From the NCBI RefSeq assembly GCF_000961095.1, contig NZ_CP011058.1:5348001-5412000 (forward strand): a stretch of DNA of 64,000 bases. The letters are read 5' to 3'. This document shows, one piece after another, positions 24,011 to 33,311 of this stretch; the first letter of the stretch is position 1, and the number at the start of each line of letters is the position of its first letter. This DNA comes from Paenibacillus beijingensis (GTDB lineage Bacteria > Bacillota > Bacilli > Paenibacillales > Paenibacillaceae). Made by a program: the position numbers and the translations under genes. The notes below the pieces were generated by a model, which was not told the origin of the DNA, made no database searches, and saw nothing but the letters and a program-made list of their open reading frames with translations.

Positions 24011-26926
24011 TTATTCCGCCAGCTTCGATTTCATATCGCTCAGCCACTGAATCGCCTGCAGCGGCGTCATATTCAGCAGATCGAGCTTGCGCAGCCCTTC
24101 CGCGAGCTGCTCGGCTTTGGCGCTGCCCCTCCGCTTCGAAACCGAAAGCTCCGTCAGCGCCGGATCGTCAAAAATCGAAAGCTGCACAATCTCTCCGCTG
24201 CGTTCGGCGCCGGCGGCAGCCGCAGTCTCTTTCATCGCATACGATTCCGGGCCAGCCGCCGTTTCTTTTATCGCGGACGTTTCCGTAGCGGCGGTTCGGT
24301 CAGCGGCGATGGCCTGCGCGAGCTGCGGATCCCGGCTATATCCCGGCTCATATGCATCGTGCGAACCGGATTTCCCGCTGGCAGCCGTGGCTGCGTCCTC
24401 CGCTGCGGCCGAAGCTTCCCGGGCCGCGCTTCCCTGCAGCAGCGCCCCGCTTGCCGCACCCGCATAAGCAGGCTGCTTTCGGGCTGCCGTCTCTCCGTCC
24501 GTACCTTCCGCCTCGTCAATCGCGGCATCGGAAGCATGTCCCGCGTTAGCGTCCTCCAGCAGCTCGTACGCCCGGTCGATAATCCGCTCGGGCAGGCCGG
24601 CGAGGCGCGCGCAATAGATGCCGTAGCTGGTGCTTGCCGCACCCGGAACAAGACGCCGCAGAAACGTCACGTCGCCGTCGCTCTCGCGCACCGCCATGCA
24701 GGCGTTGCGCAGCTTCGGCAGCGTTTCTTCCAAATGAGCCAATTCGTGAAAATGGGTCGATACGAGCGCCTTGCATCCGATCCGGTGATGAACGTATTCG
24801 ATCACCGCCTGCGCAATTGACATTCCTTCCGCCGTGGAGGTGCCGCGGCCGAGCTCGTCGATAATGACGAGGCTGCGCGGCGTCGCCTTGGAAGTCATAA
24901 TCTGGATATCTTTCATTTCGACCATAAACGTGCTCTGCCCGCCGATCAAGTCGTCCGCCGCCCCGATGCGCGTGAAAATCCGGTCGAGCAGCGGGACAAC
25001 GGCGGATTTGGCCGGCACAAAACAGCCGATCTGCGCCATGATGCAAATGAGCGCGACCTGCCGCATATAAGTGCTCTTGCCAGCCATGTTCGGGCCGGTA
25101 ATGAGCAGCATCGAAGCTTCTTCCGCGGTCAGCGCCGTTCCGTTCGCAATAAACGGCTTCCCTTCCATGACCGCTTCGACGACCGGGTGCCGCCCCTGCT
25201 CCACGATCAGATCGTAACCGTCCGTCAGCTGCGGCTTCACGTACCGCCGCTCCGCGCTGACCGTCGCCAGCGACTGCAGCGCGTCCAGCGTCGCGATCAT
25301 CTCCGCCAGCTTCTGCAAACGGTGCAGCTGCGAGGCCAGATGATCCCTCAGCTCCATAAAAATGCGGTATTCCACGTCGACCATTTTTTCTTCGGCTTCC
25401 AGAATCAGGCGCTCTTTCTCCTTCAGCTCCGGCGTAACGAACCGCTCGGCGTTCGCGAGCGTCTGCTTCCGTTCGTAGCGGCCTTCGGGCAGCAGCGACA
25501 GGTTCGCCTTCGACACTTCCAAGAAATAGCCGAATACTTTGTTATAGCCGATTTTGAGCGATTTGATGCCGGTCGCTTCCCGCTCCCGGCGTTCCAGGTC
25601 GGCCAGCCACTTTTTGCCGTCCGTGCTCGCCCCGCGCAGACGGTCGAGATACTCGTCATAACCCGAGCGAATCAGTCCGCCGTCGCGGACGGAAACCGGG
25701 GGATCGTCGATGACGACCGTTTCAATCGTATCCGCCAAATCGCGGCAATCGTCAATACGCGCAACGAGCGCCGCCAGCGTCGCCGAGCCCGACACGGCGC
25801 ATAGCTCGCGCAGCGCCGGCACGTGACGCAGCGACTGCTTGAGCGCGTTCAAATCCCGTCCGTTCGCCGAGCCGAAGGCGACCCGCCCGACAAGCCGTTC
25901 CAAATCGTAAATGCCGTCCAGCTCCCGCCGGACATCTTCGCGCAAAATCAAATCGGAGCAAAGCTTGTCCACCGCTTCGAGCCGCTTCTCCACCGGATCC
26001 CGGCTGAGCAGCGGCTTGTCGATCCAGCGCCGCAGCAGCCGCGCGCCCATCGACGTTTCCGTCTTATCGAGCAGCCACAGCAGCGAGCCTTTCTTCGAAC
26101 GGCTCTGCACCGTTTCCGTCAGCTCCAGATTGCGCCGCGTAAACGGGTCCAGCACGAGATAATGGCTCGGTTCATAGCTGCGGACGGAGCGGACGTGGGC
26201 GAGCGATCTTTTTTGCGTCTCGTCCAAGTAAGCGAGCAGGAGAGCGACCGCCTTCACGCGGATTGCCGCCAAACCGCTCAGCTGATCTTCCGAGAAATGT
26301 GCCTCCAGACGGTCTTTGTCCATCGGAGCGCGCTCGGACAGCAGCACCAGACGGTTCCAGGACGCGGTCCGGTTCCGCAGCTGCTCCGTCATCGCGGCTT
26401 CCGTCACAATTTCCGCCGGGTGATACACGCCCAGTTCATCGACAAGCGGGTCAAAGCTTTCTTCGCACGACGTCACATACAGCTCGCCCGTCGTCAAATC
26501 GCAGGCGGCAATCGCATAGGATGCGCCCTCCGCGGCGGCCGATACGATAAAGTTGTTCGCCTCATCCGTCAGCGACTTGCTTTCCATGACCGTGCCCGGC
26601 GTAACGACGCGCACGATTTCGCGGCGCACGACGCCTTTGGCCGCCGCCGGATCCTCCACCTGCTCGCAGATGGCGACTTTATATCCTTTTTCGATCAGCC
26701 GCGCGATATAGTTGTCGGCCGAATGGTAGGGAACGCCGCACATCGGAATTTTTTCCTCCGCGCCTCCGGCTCTGCCGGTCAGCGTAATATCGAGCTCGCG
26801 GGCGGCTAAAACCGCATCCTGAAAAAACAGCTCGTAAAAATCGCCAAGGCGGAAAAACAGAAAGGCGTCCTTCGCTTCCTCCTTGACGGCAAGATATTGT
26901 TCTATCATCGGGGTATAACTAGCCAT
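24011..26926 (-). CDS. mutS: DNA mismatch recognition ATPase MutS
   Basis: 971 residues, about 100 more than a typical MutS. The mismatch-binding N-terminus has FFRLGDFYELFF (Phe-x-Glu wedge region), followed by connector, lever and clamp domains (YNKVFGYFLEVSKANL) and the ATPase: GPNMAGKSTYMRQ, ELGRGTSTAEGMSIAQA and ALVSTHFHELAHLE. An Ala/Glu-rich insertion (about residues 800-910) precedes a QLSIFDD clamp-binding-type motif and the C-terminal helix PLQAIQWLSDMKSKL. GGAGGGGCGGC precedes the ATG. It starts the mutS-mutL-methyltransferase-miaA-hfq series; the gap to mutL is 38 nt. Confidence 0.97.
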   Translation of the reverse strand: MASYTPMIEQYLAVKEEAKDAFLFFRLGDFYELFFQDAVLAARELDITLTGRAGGAEEKIPMCGVPYHSADNYIARLIEKGYKVAICEQVEDPAAAKGVVRREIVRVVTPGTVMESKSLTDEANNFIVSAAAEGASYAIAACDLTTGELYVTSCEESFDPLVDELGVYHPAEIVTEAAMTEQLRNRTASWNRLVLLSERAPMDKDRLEAHFSEDQLSGLAAIRVKAVALLLAYLDETQKRSLAHVRSVRSYEPSHYLVLDPFTRRNLELTETVQSRSKKGSLLWLLDKTETSMGARLLRRWIDKPLLSRDPVEKRLEAVDKLCSDLILREDVRRELDGIYDLERLVGRVAFGSANGRDLNALKQSLRHVPALRELCAVSGSATLAALVARIDDCRDLADTIETVVIDDPPVSVRDGGLIRSGYDEYLDRLRGASTDGKKWLADLERREREATGIKSLKIGYNKVFGYFLEVSKANLSLLPEGRYERKQTLANAERFVTPELKEKERLILEAEEKMVDVEYRIFMELRDHLASQLHRLQKLAEMIATLDALQSLATVSAERRYVKPQLTDGYDLIVEQGRHPVVEAVMEGKPFIANGTALTAEEASMLLITGPNMAGKSTYMRQVALICIMAQIGCFVPAKSAVVPLLDRIFTRIGAADDLIGGQSTFMVEMKDIQIMTSKATPRSLVIIDELGRGTSTAEGMSIAQAVIEYVHHRIGCKALVSTHFHELAHLEETLPKLRNACMAVRESDGDVTFLRRLVPGAASTSYGIYCARLAGLPERIIDRAYELLEDANAGHASDAAIDEAEGTDGETAARKQPAYAGAASGALLQGSAAREASAAAEDAATAASGKSGSHDAYEPGYSRDPQLAQAIAADRTAATETSAIKETAAGPESYAMKETAAAAGAERSGEIVQLSIFDDPALTELSVSKRRGSAKAEQLAEGLRKLDLLNMTPLQAIQWLSDMKSKLAE

Positions 26927-27090
26927 GCCGCCCCTCCTATTAATCGATTGGTCTCGTTATCGAAGCGGCCGCACAGGCGGCCATTCCGTGTTCGCACTCT
27001 TTAAACATCAGATAGTTATTATATCAGAAACAGCCGCCGCGGTGTAACCGTTTGACTGTCGCGGGCAGTGCAAACCGCGAACTCGCCGGT

Positions 27091-28683
27091 TCATCGCTCC
27101 GCTCCCTCTGCAGCCAGCGGTCCTGCCGGTTTCCGCAGCCGCCATTTGTCCCTAATATCGACCGTTTCATCCCAGCTCCCCCCCTGCCGCAGCGCCCGCA
27201 GAAACGGATCGATCCATACGGCGTAGCGGCTGTAGGAAGGCGCGGAGCGGATTTCGCGCTCCAGTCCGTCCAAACAGCCCCGCAGCGCCGGGACATTGCC
27301 CGCATAGTAGGCTTCCGCAAACGGCTCGTCAAGCGACGGAAAAAAACGGAGCGTCCACATGTCCTCCGCCGCCAGCAAAGCAAACGCGAAAGCGGCTTTG
27401 GCGGCTACCGGCGATACGAGCCAGCTCGGAAGCGTACGGTACTCGAAGCCGCCGTGCGGCTGCATGCGGAAGTCGCCGAGCATGCCGTACCGCGGCCGCC
27501 GCGCCCGGCCGCGCGGGTCTTCCGCCATCGCAAGCGGCAGCGCGACGTAGCTGTCCAGCGCCCGCAGCAATCGCGACGACAGCCATACGCCGCTTAAATG
27601 CAAGTGGCCTCCCAGCGCAAGGCCGGGCACCGGCATCGCCCCGGCAAGCATCCGCAGCGGCGCTTCCCCCATCAGCGCCGCCGCCTGTCCAAGCAGGCGG
27701 CGCACATTTGCCGCCAGCCGCTGCGGATTGTCGGCCGGCTCCGGGCGAAGCTCCGCAACCGGATGAACGAGCCGCCGTCGCGAAAGCACGACGTCGCTTC
27801 CGACCGGACTGCCCAATCCGCCAAGACGGGCAGCCGAAGCGATCCGGCCGTCCGCCTTAAGCAGCACAAACTCGGGGTCGGCCCCGAGCAGCACGCCTCC
27901 TCCGCTCCCGGAAACGGCGCCGCTGCTGCAGGCGCTGCGGTAATCATCGGCGAATTTACGCAGCGCGTCCAGAATGACGTCCGTTTCCAAATCAAACTCC
28001 CCGTCCGGACGGCCTTCGGCTCCCGGCAGGCGAAACTGCCGCACAAAGATTCGGTCGTTGTCGTCCATATCCAAGTCGACTGAAGCGGCGTCCAGTCCGA
28101 GCGCATAAACGGCGCTGACCGCAGCCGCGCCAAGCCGCCGCAGCAGCGGAGACTTCGCCGCATTGCCGCCGCCTTGCAGGCGGATCCCCCTTCCGGCGTC
28201 AACATCGGGCGTCCAGCCGCTCCCGGGCGTCATCGTCCGCGAGGTGAAACCGCCCAATAAACGCCGGATATGTACCGCCTCAAGATGAAATACGGCGACC
28301 CGGTACCTGCGGACGTCCGCCGGCGGCCGTTCGGGGGCCGCCATGCCGCAGCGGCGAAGACGCCGCCTCCATTCCGTCTCCGGCAGCGATGCGGCGGAAG
28401 CCGCCCCCGCGTTCAAAATCCATAGAGCCGCCGGCCGCTCTCCTCCAGGAGGGTTCGGCGCTTCGGCCGCGAAGCCGGCTGCAGCGCGGCTGCCCCCTGC
28501 ATCATCGCGGTTAGCAGCATTTCTCCAGCAAGCCGGAAGGGGGGCGGCTCCCCATACGAACACCGCATCGCGGCCATCCGGCCATCCGTCCGCACCCGCC
28601 TCGGGCAGACCGGCACATATCGCCGGATTGGACCGGTACACGCCGCTGCCGCCCCCATCCCACAGCCACGTTGATCCGGACAT
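27091..28683 (-). CDS. Uncharacterised phage-type COOH.NH2 ligase-like (amidoligase fold) protein
   Basis: 530 residues. The C-terminal half resembles the PF14395 group of amidoligases (COOH.NH2 ligases related to glutamine synthetase and glutamate-cysteine ligase): LGADPEFVL (267-272), HPVAELRPEP (306-316), LGGHLHLSG (358-365), GDFRMQPHGGFEYRT (403-417) and a helical tail. Acidic and His residues in these motifs would bind metal-ATP and the carboxylate. The N-terminal ~200 residues are Ala/Gly/Arg-rich with no motif I can name. Such enzymes form peptide-like amide bonds; substrate and role are unknown. It lies between cotE and mutS with moderate upstream GGTGA. Family assignment is by motif recall, not a search. 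Confidence 0.7.
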   Translation of the reverse strand: MSGSTWLWDGGGSGVYRSNPAICAGLPEAGADGWPDGRDAVFVWGAAPLPACWRNAANRDDAGGSRAAAGFAAEAPNPPGGERPAALWILNAGAASAASLPETEWRRRLRRCGMAAPERPPADVRRYRVAVFHLEAVHIRRLLGGFTSRTMTPGSGWTPDVDAGRGIRLQGGGNAAKSPLLRRLGAAAVSAVYALGLDAASVDLDMDDNDRIFVRQFRLPGAEGRPDGEFDLETDVILDALRKFADDYRSACSSGAVSGSGGGVLLGADPEFVLLKADGRIASAARLGGLGSPVGSDVVLSRRRLVHPVAELRPEPADNPQRLAANVRRLLGQAAALMGEAPLRMLAGAMPVPGLALGGHLHLSGVWLSSRLLRALDSYVALPLAMAEDPRGRARRPRYGMLGDFRMQPHGGFEYRTLPSWLVSPVAAKAAFAFALLAAEDMWTLRFFPSLDEPFAEAYYAGNVPALRGCLDGLEREIRSAPSYSRYAVWIDPFLRALRQGGSWDETVDIRDKWRLRKPAGPLAAEGAER

Positions 28684-28892
28684 CGCTTAAGTCACCGCCC
28701 CTTCTTCATGTTCATTGTCGCTCCATTTTACGAATAACAAATTTTGCTGCCTAAACGAAGTCATTGAAAAAGCGTCATCACTTCTTTCATATTTTCCAAG
28801 CAGAAACGGCTATCGCCTTCCCATTTTATGGGAGAGCTTCGTTTCGCATATATAATATCAGAAAAGGATAAAGCAAAATTTTTTTTGATATT

Positions 28893-28917
28893 TAAAAAAA
28901 AGAGGGCTTTCGCCCTC
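28893..28917 (-). terminator. Rho-independent terminator after cotE
   Basis: Stem GAGGGC/GCCCTC (28902-28907 / 28912-28917) with a TTTC loop and eight T on the minus strand, 58 nt past the cotE stop. The remaining gap to 28684 holds no gene I can support. Confidence 0.88.
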
Positions 28918-28974
28918 GAATCTGCTCCCGCAGCCGCATAACATACCGTATGAAACGCAGCCGCAGATACCGGA

Positions 28975-29541
28975 TTACAGCTCGTCGTCCAGCAGATCCG
29001 GATCCAGATCGTCGAAATCGCTGCTCTCGCCGTAACTGTATTTGCCGTCTTTGCCGTCCAGGTCGTCGCAACCGCCCGGGATGACAGCGACGCAAACTTT
29101 CGTTTCGGCAACCATTTCCACCGAAAATTCCCGTTCCACCCGTACGGCGACCGATTGTCCGTTCGCAGAAACATTGGCTTCGATACAGTTCGGCTCCTGC
29201 GTGGAATCCGCAGACACTTCTTCCGTGGAAGCACGATGCTTCGGATCCACATAAGAAAGCGGAACATTTTCCACATAGGAAACCGTTTCCTTGGCGACGT
29301 CCGTTTGGGAGTTTTTGTTATACGAATACCAAATGTTGATATCGTAAGATCCGATAACCTCGACGCCGTCCCCCGACCGAACCGCTTCATACTGGTGGTT
29401 GATTACCCATGCTCCCAGAATGCTGGTGGGGCGGTGAGGGGGCGTTACGGTATGGGTTACCGTCGAAAACTTACGACCTTTGCCGCAGACAGCTTTCGTT
29501 ATTATCTCTCTAGCTTGAAGCTGTTTATCTGCAAATGTCAT
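28975..29541 (-). CDS. cotE: Outer spore coat morphogenetic protein CotE
   Basis: 188 residues. REIITKAVCGKGRKFS, PTSILGAWVINHQY, YDINIWYSYN, EPNCIEANVS and REFSVEMVAETKV align well with B. subtilis CotE, and the C-terminus is strongly acidic (DFDDLDPDLLDDEL) as in that protein. CotE forms a ring around the forespore and directs outer coat assembly. The ATG at 29539-29541 follows a GGAGGAGGT. A CATACACT element 33 nt upstream fits a mother-cell sporulation promoter. cotE next to mutS is a conserved Bacillales arrangement. Confidence 0.95.
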   Translation of the reverse strand: MTFADKQLQAREIITKAVCGKGRKFSTVTHTVTPPHRPTSILGAWVINHQYEAVRSGDGVEVIGSYDINIWYSYNKNSQTDVAKETVSYVENVPLSYVDPKHRASTEEVSADSTQEPNCIEANVSANGQSVAVRVEREFSVEMVAETKVCVAVIPGGCDDLDGKDGKYSYGESSDFDDLDPDLLDDEL

Positions 29542-29574
29542 TGCTTTACCTCCTCCATACAATCATTCAATTAA

Positions 29575-29582
29575 AGTGTATG
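29575..29582 (-). promoter_or_regulatory. Candidate sporulation sigma-E/sigma-K -10 element of cotE
   Basis: Minus-strand CATACACT matches the sigma-E -10 consensus (CATACA-T) and fits the sigma-K CATA form. A CACC about 15-17 nt upstream would suit a sigma-K -35; no good sigma-E ATATT is visible. Confidence 0.5.
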
Positions 29583-29724
29583 CAGGACATTCGTCTAGGG
29601 TGACTGTTTCTTTCCCGGGACGCAACGAATTTTTCCCTTTCTACTCTATGAGCGGCGCCGGACAGAAATGCCTCTTCTTTTTCCCGTTCGTTCGCTTGCT
29701 TCCATCCGCTTTGGCGGCCCTCTT

Positions 29725-29773
29725 CCAACATAAAGAAGCTCATCTAACGCCAAATGACGGCGCAGATGAGCTT
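29725..29773 (-). terminator. Terminator-like hairpin after the M32 carboxypeptidase
   Basis: A perfect 10-bp stem (29736-29745 / 29764-29773) with an 18-nt loop; the minus-strand tail CTTTATG is only moderately T-rich. Confidence 0.6.
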
Positions 29774-29798
29774 TGAGCTGCTGCTTGCGGGCGGCTTC

Positions 29799-31313
29799 TT
29801 AGATTCGGTAGATATCTTTGTATTTCTTCTCCAGATAGGCGACCAAATAAGCCGAATCCAGCGGCTTGCCGCTGATGCCCTCGATAATTTCCGAAGGCGT
29901 GCGCAGCTTCCCGTATTGGTATACTTTGCCGGTAAGCCATTCCTTGAGCGGCTGCAGCTCCCCCGATCCGACCAACTCCCACATGCCGGGCAGCTCCTTT
30001 TCCATCGCAACCGTCATTTGCGCCGCGTACATATTTCCGAGCGAGTACGACGGGAAATAACCGAATGCCCCGCCCGACCAGTGCACATCCTGCAGCACGC
30101 CTTCTCTGTTGTTTGCGGGAACGATGCCGAGATAGTCGCGATACTTGTCATTCCATATGGCGGGCAGGTCGGCCGCTTTCACCCCATCGTTAAATATCAT
30201 CTTTTCGATTTCATAGCGGATCATGATATGAAGATTATACGTAAGCTCATCCGCTTCAATCCGGATCAGCCCCGGCTCGACGACGTTGATCGCCCGGTAA
30301 AACCGCTCGGCGTCTACGTCCAGCCTCCCCGGAAAGCGCTGCTGCAGCTCGCTCAAATAACGCTCCCAGAACGGACGGCTGCGGCCGATCACATTTTCCC
30401 AGAAACGCGACTGCGATTCGTGGATTCCCATCGACGTGCCGCCGCACAGCGTCGTGCCGATCAGCTCGGGGCGTATATTTTGCTCGTACAGGGCGTGGCC
30501 GCCCTCGTGAATCGTCCCGAACAGCGCGCTCATGACGTCATTCTCCAAATAGCGGGTCGTAATGCGGACGTCGCCGGGACTCAGCCCCGTCGCAAACGGA
30601 TGGACGCTCTCGTCGAGTCTGCCCGCGCCGAAATCGAACCCCATCTGCTCCAGAATGTACAAGCTGAACGATTTTTGCGCCTGTTTGTCGTATGTTTGCC
30701 GCAAAAAGCCGGTATCTGGACGGTGGGCGCTTTCCGCTATGGCGGCCGCCAGCGGCACAAGCTTCTCCCTTAAGCCGCCGAATACGACATCGAGCTTGGC
30801 GGTCGTCATGCCGGGCTCGTACAGGTCCAGCAGCGTATCGTAGCGGGTATCGCCCGCCCCCCACAAATCGATAAACTGATTTGTATAATGAATGATTTTA
30901 TCCAAGTAAGGCTGAAAACCGTCATAATCCCCGGACGCCTTCGCTTCCTCCCAAGCCGACTCCGACTGGGACGTGAGCACGACATATTCCTGGTACAGCT
31001 TCGGCGGAATTTTGACGCTGCGGTCATAATCTTTGCGTGTCTCCTGCACCAGTCTGCGGTCGATTTCCCCGAGCCGTCCGAATTGCTCCGGTTCCTCGAG
31101 AGCGGCAAGCAGTCCGCCCAGCTCCTCCGAGGTGGACAGCTTGAACTTGTCGGCCGAAAGCGTGCCGATTACTTCCGAGCGGGTGTCCGCCCCTTTGCGC
31201 GGCGCTCCTGTCCGAAGATCCCAATAAAGTACGTTGAGCGCCTCGTCATAACGGCTGATTTTGCGGATCGTATCTTTGAAATGCTGAAGGTTCACGCTGC
31301 CGGTTTCCGTCAT
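29799..31313 (-). CDS. Metallocarboxypeptidase, M32 family (carboxypeptidase Taq type)
   Basis: 504 residues, the usual length for M32. The zinc site HEGGH lies at residues 269-273, with the third ligand Glu299 in GIHESQSRFWEN; DVRITTRY and IRIEADELTYNLHI are further family blocks. The enzyme removes C-terminal residues from peptides in the cytoplasm. I start it at the ATG 31311-31313, which has GGAGAGG just upstream, rather than at a TTG seven codons earlier. The gene appears monocistronic. Confidence 0.95.
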   Translation of the reverse strand: MTETGSVNLQHFKDTIRKISRYDEALNVLYWDLRTGAPRKGADTRSEVIGTLSADKFKLSTSEELGGLLAALEEPEQFGRLGEIDRRLVQETRKDYDRSVKIPPKLYQEYVVLTSQSESAWEEAKASGDYDGFQPYLDKIIHYTNQFIDLWGAGDTRYDTLLDLYEPGMTTAKLDVVFGGLREKLVPLAAAIAESAHRPDTGFLRQTYDKQAQKSFSLYILEQMGFDFGAGRLDESVHPFATGLSPGDVRITTRYLENDVMSALFGTIHEGGHALYEQNIRPELIGTTLCGGTSMGIHESQSRFWENVIGRSRPFWERYLSELQQRFPGRLDVDAERFYRAINVVEPGLIRIEADELTYNLHIMIRYEIEKMIFNDGVKAADLPAIWNDKYRDYLGIVPANNREGVLQDVHWSGGAFGYFPSYSLGNMYAAQMTVAMEKELPGMWELVGSGELQPLKEWLTGKVYQYGKLRTPSEIIEGISGKPLDSAYLVAYLEKKYKDIYRI

Positions 31314-31533
31314 TTTGCCTCTCCGCCTTTCCAAAGTGATTATTTTCCAATTGCGGCTTCCACTTGATCATACTTTTTGGAACTACTATAATCAACCATA
31401 ACAAGCCGGTTCGGACCGGACTTGACGAATTAAAGTGCGAGAATTAGGGTAATAAACGTTATAGTGCAATTCGGAGCTAACGGTTATGTTTGGAACATAT
31501 GTTCGGTATTTTGAACCTTAAGGGGGTTTTACC

Positions 31534-31854
31534 ATGCATATTACGTTCACGGATTCGGCGGTCGATCAATTGAAGCCGCACCTGCAGGACGGAGAGCGCT
31601 CTCTGAAGCTGCTTTACGATACGGAAGGCTGCGGCTGCGTCGTAAGCGGCGTCCCGGCGCTGATGCTCGTCCAGGAAGGCGAGAAGGACGACGTTCGCGG
31701 GCAAGGCGACCCGTTCGAGGTGTTATATCAGCCGAGATACGAAGTTTTTTTCGAACCGAAGCTGACAATCGACTACAGCCCGCAGCGCCGTTCGTTCACG
31801 CTGAAAAGCGACAATCAAATTTATACGAACGAATTGCGGTTTATGCGGACTTAA
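31534..31854 (+). CDS. YqkB-like HesB/IscA-fold protein
   Basis: 106 residues, close in length and layout to B. subtilis YqkB: MHITFTDSAVDQLKPHL at the N-terminus, LKLLYDTEGCGCVVSG in the middle and VFFEPKLTIDYSP and FTLKSDNQ near the end. The fold is that of the A-type Fe-S carrier/HesB family, but only the CGC pair is present and the usual C-terminal cysteines are missing, so cluster carriage is uncertain. AAGGGGG precedes the ATG. The next gene, a carbonic anhydrase, begins 51 nt later on the same strand. Confidence 0.87.
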   Translation: MHITFTDSAVDQLKPHLQDGERSLKLLYDTEGCGCVVSGVPALMLVQEGEKDDVRGQGDPFEVLYQPRYEVFFEPKLTIDYSPQRRSFTLKSDNQIYTNELRFMRT

Positions 31855-31905
31855 ATCGTTTCTTGAATATCTTCTAGCGATCATCATATTTTAGGAGGTC
31901 CGAAA

Positions 31906-32496
31906 TTGAACAGACTGGAACAAATTCTGGATTTTAACAAGAAATTCGTCGAGGAAAAACAATACGAGGCTTACCTTACCGGCAAATTCCCCGATAAGAA
32001 GATGGTCATCGTCACCTGTATGGACACGCGCCTGACCGAGCTTCTGCCCAAAGCGCTGAACCTGCGCAACGGCGACGTCAAAATCATTAAAAACGCGGGC
32101 GCGATCGTCACGCAGCCGTTCGGCAACATTATGCGCAGCATTTTGGTGGCCGTCTACGAGCTCAATGCCGACGAAGTGATCATTATCGGCCACTACGAAT
32201 GCGGAATGACGGGGATGAACCCGGAGCGCACGGTCAACAAAATGGTTGAACGGGGCGTTTCCGAGCAGACGATTTCAACGATCCAAAATTCCGGCATGAG
32301 CCTGATGCGCTGGCTGCGCGGCTTCGACAATGTGAAAGAAAGCGTCGAAAACAGTGTCAATATCGTCCGCAACCACCCGCTGCTGCCGGTCGACGTTCCG
32401 GTGCACGGCATGATTATCCATCCGGAGACCGGCCAGCTGGATCTTGTCGTGGAAGGGTATGAGGAGCAGAAAAAGAGAGCCTCCCTTACGAAGTAA
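31906..32496 (+). CDS. Beta-class carbonic anhydrase (YtiB-like)
   Basis: 196 residues. The zinc site of beta carbonic anhydrases is complete: Cys38-x-Asp40-x-Arg42 (VTCMDTRL), His96 and Cys99 (IIGHYECGM). GDVKIIKNAGAIVT and MRSILVAVYELNADE are typical of the YtiB branch of Firmicutes. It interconverts carbon dioxide and bicarbonate in the cytoplasm. The start is a TTG, 6 nt after AGGAGGT. It may be co-transcribed with the YqkB-like gene. Confidence 0.93.
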   Translation: MNRLEQILDFNKKFVEEKQYEAYLTGKFPDKKMVIVTCMDTRLTELLPKALNLRNGDVKIIKNAGAIVTQPFGNIMRSILVAVYELNADEVIIIGHYECGMTGMNPERTVNKMVERGVSEQTISTIQNSGMSLMRWLRGFDNVKESVENSVNIVRNHPLLPVDVPVHGMIIHPETGQLDLVVEGYEEQKKRASLTK

Positions 32497-32536
32497 GGTT
32501 ACTGCAAATTTGATACGTCTCACACATGCAAAAAAC

Positions 32537-32569
32537 GGACACGCCTTAACCGGCGCGCCCTTTTTTTTT
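32537..32569 (+). terminator. Terminator after the carbonic anhydrase gene
   Basis: An imperfect GC-rich hairpin (32537-32560) followed directly by nine T. Two positions of the stem do not pair. Confidence 0.7.
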
Positions 32570-32603
32570 ATTTCCACCGCAGCCCCGGCAGCCCGGTCAC
32601 GGC

Positions 32604-33140
32604 TTAACATTTTCTCCTTAACGCGTTCTTCGCTTCAAGCGACTTTCGTCTCGCCTCCAGAACCGCGCTCCGGTCGCGCAGCTTATGCCGGTGTACCACT
32701 TCCTCCACCGGGATTGTCACCCCTGCATCCCAATTAAGTCCGAGCCGCCGGCAGGCGCTGCGGCAGCGCTCCTCAAGCTCCGAATTGGCGATCGGCATGC
32801 TCCACGGCCGGTACGGCAGCGGCTCGCCGCGTTCCAGCGCGCCGGCGATGTCGTTCACGGCGGGCAGCAGTACGCCTCCGTCCAATCCGGCTTCGGCCAA
32901 ATTTGCCGGACTCAGGCGAAGCAGCGCCTGGCGGTATATTTTGTATGCCCCCCTTACGTTGCCTCTGCGGTGATGATATTGTCCGACTGCAAGCTGTATA
33001 AGACCGACCCATAACCGGGATTTCCCGTCGGCCGGATGATCCTTCCAATACTCTTCCAGCAATTCATGACATTCGAAATAGTCTCGAGTAACGTGGAATT
33101 CCACTAAATAAGCGACATAAGCGTCGGGATAAACGTTCAT
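32604..33140 (-). CDS. DUF309 family protein
   Basis: 178 residues. FHVTRDYFECHELLEEYWK and GLIQLAVGQYHHRRGNVRGA match the DUF309 helical family (B. subtilis YpuF-like), whose conserved Asp/Glu/His residues suggest metal binding; no activity is known. The C-terminal third (NALRRKC) is basic. ATG at 33138-33140 has GGAGGAG 4 nt upstream. It is convergent with the carbonic anhydrase gene and stands alone. Confidence 0.85.
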   Translation of the reverse strand: MNVYPDAYVAYLVEFHVTRDYFECHELLEEYWKDHPADGKSRLWVGLIQLAVGQYHHRRGNVRGAYKIYRQALLRLSPANLAEAGLDGGVLLPAVNDIAGALERGEPLPYRPWSMPIANSELEERCRSACRRLGLNWDAGVTIPVEEVVHRHKLRDRSAVLEARRKSLEAKNALRRKC

Positions 33141-33311
33141 TTTCTCCTCCTGGAAATTGATGCGCAGGCATTGCGCGCGAAGCATTCCCCGTTGTAATAT
33201 TAGCCCGATCCGGGAAAATAATAATATTGAAACCTTTGTTCATCTTAGTCGTATTACTGCATATTGGCAACGATTTATTGTTTGCACAAGAACCAGGAGG
33301 GGAAGTAAAGG

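Noticed and set aside
28761..29390. A 209-codon frame overlapping cotE on the same strand
   Set aside because: It is read in another frame through cotE and its terminator; the product is Arg/Ser-rich without homology, whereas CotE is unmistakable.
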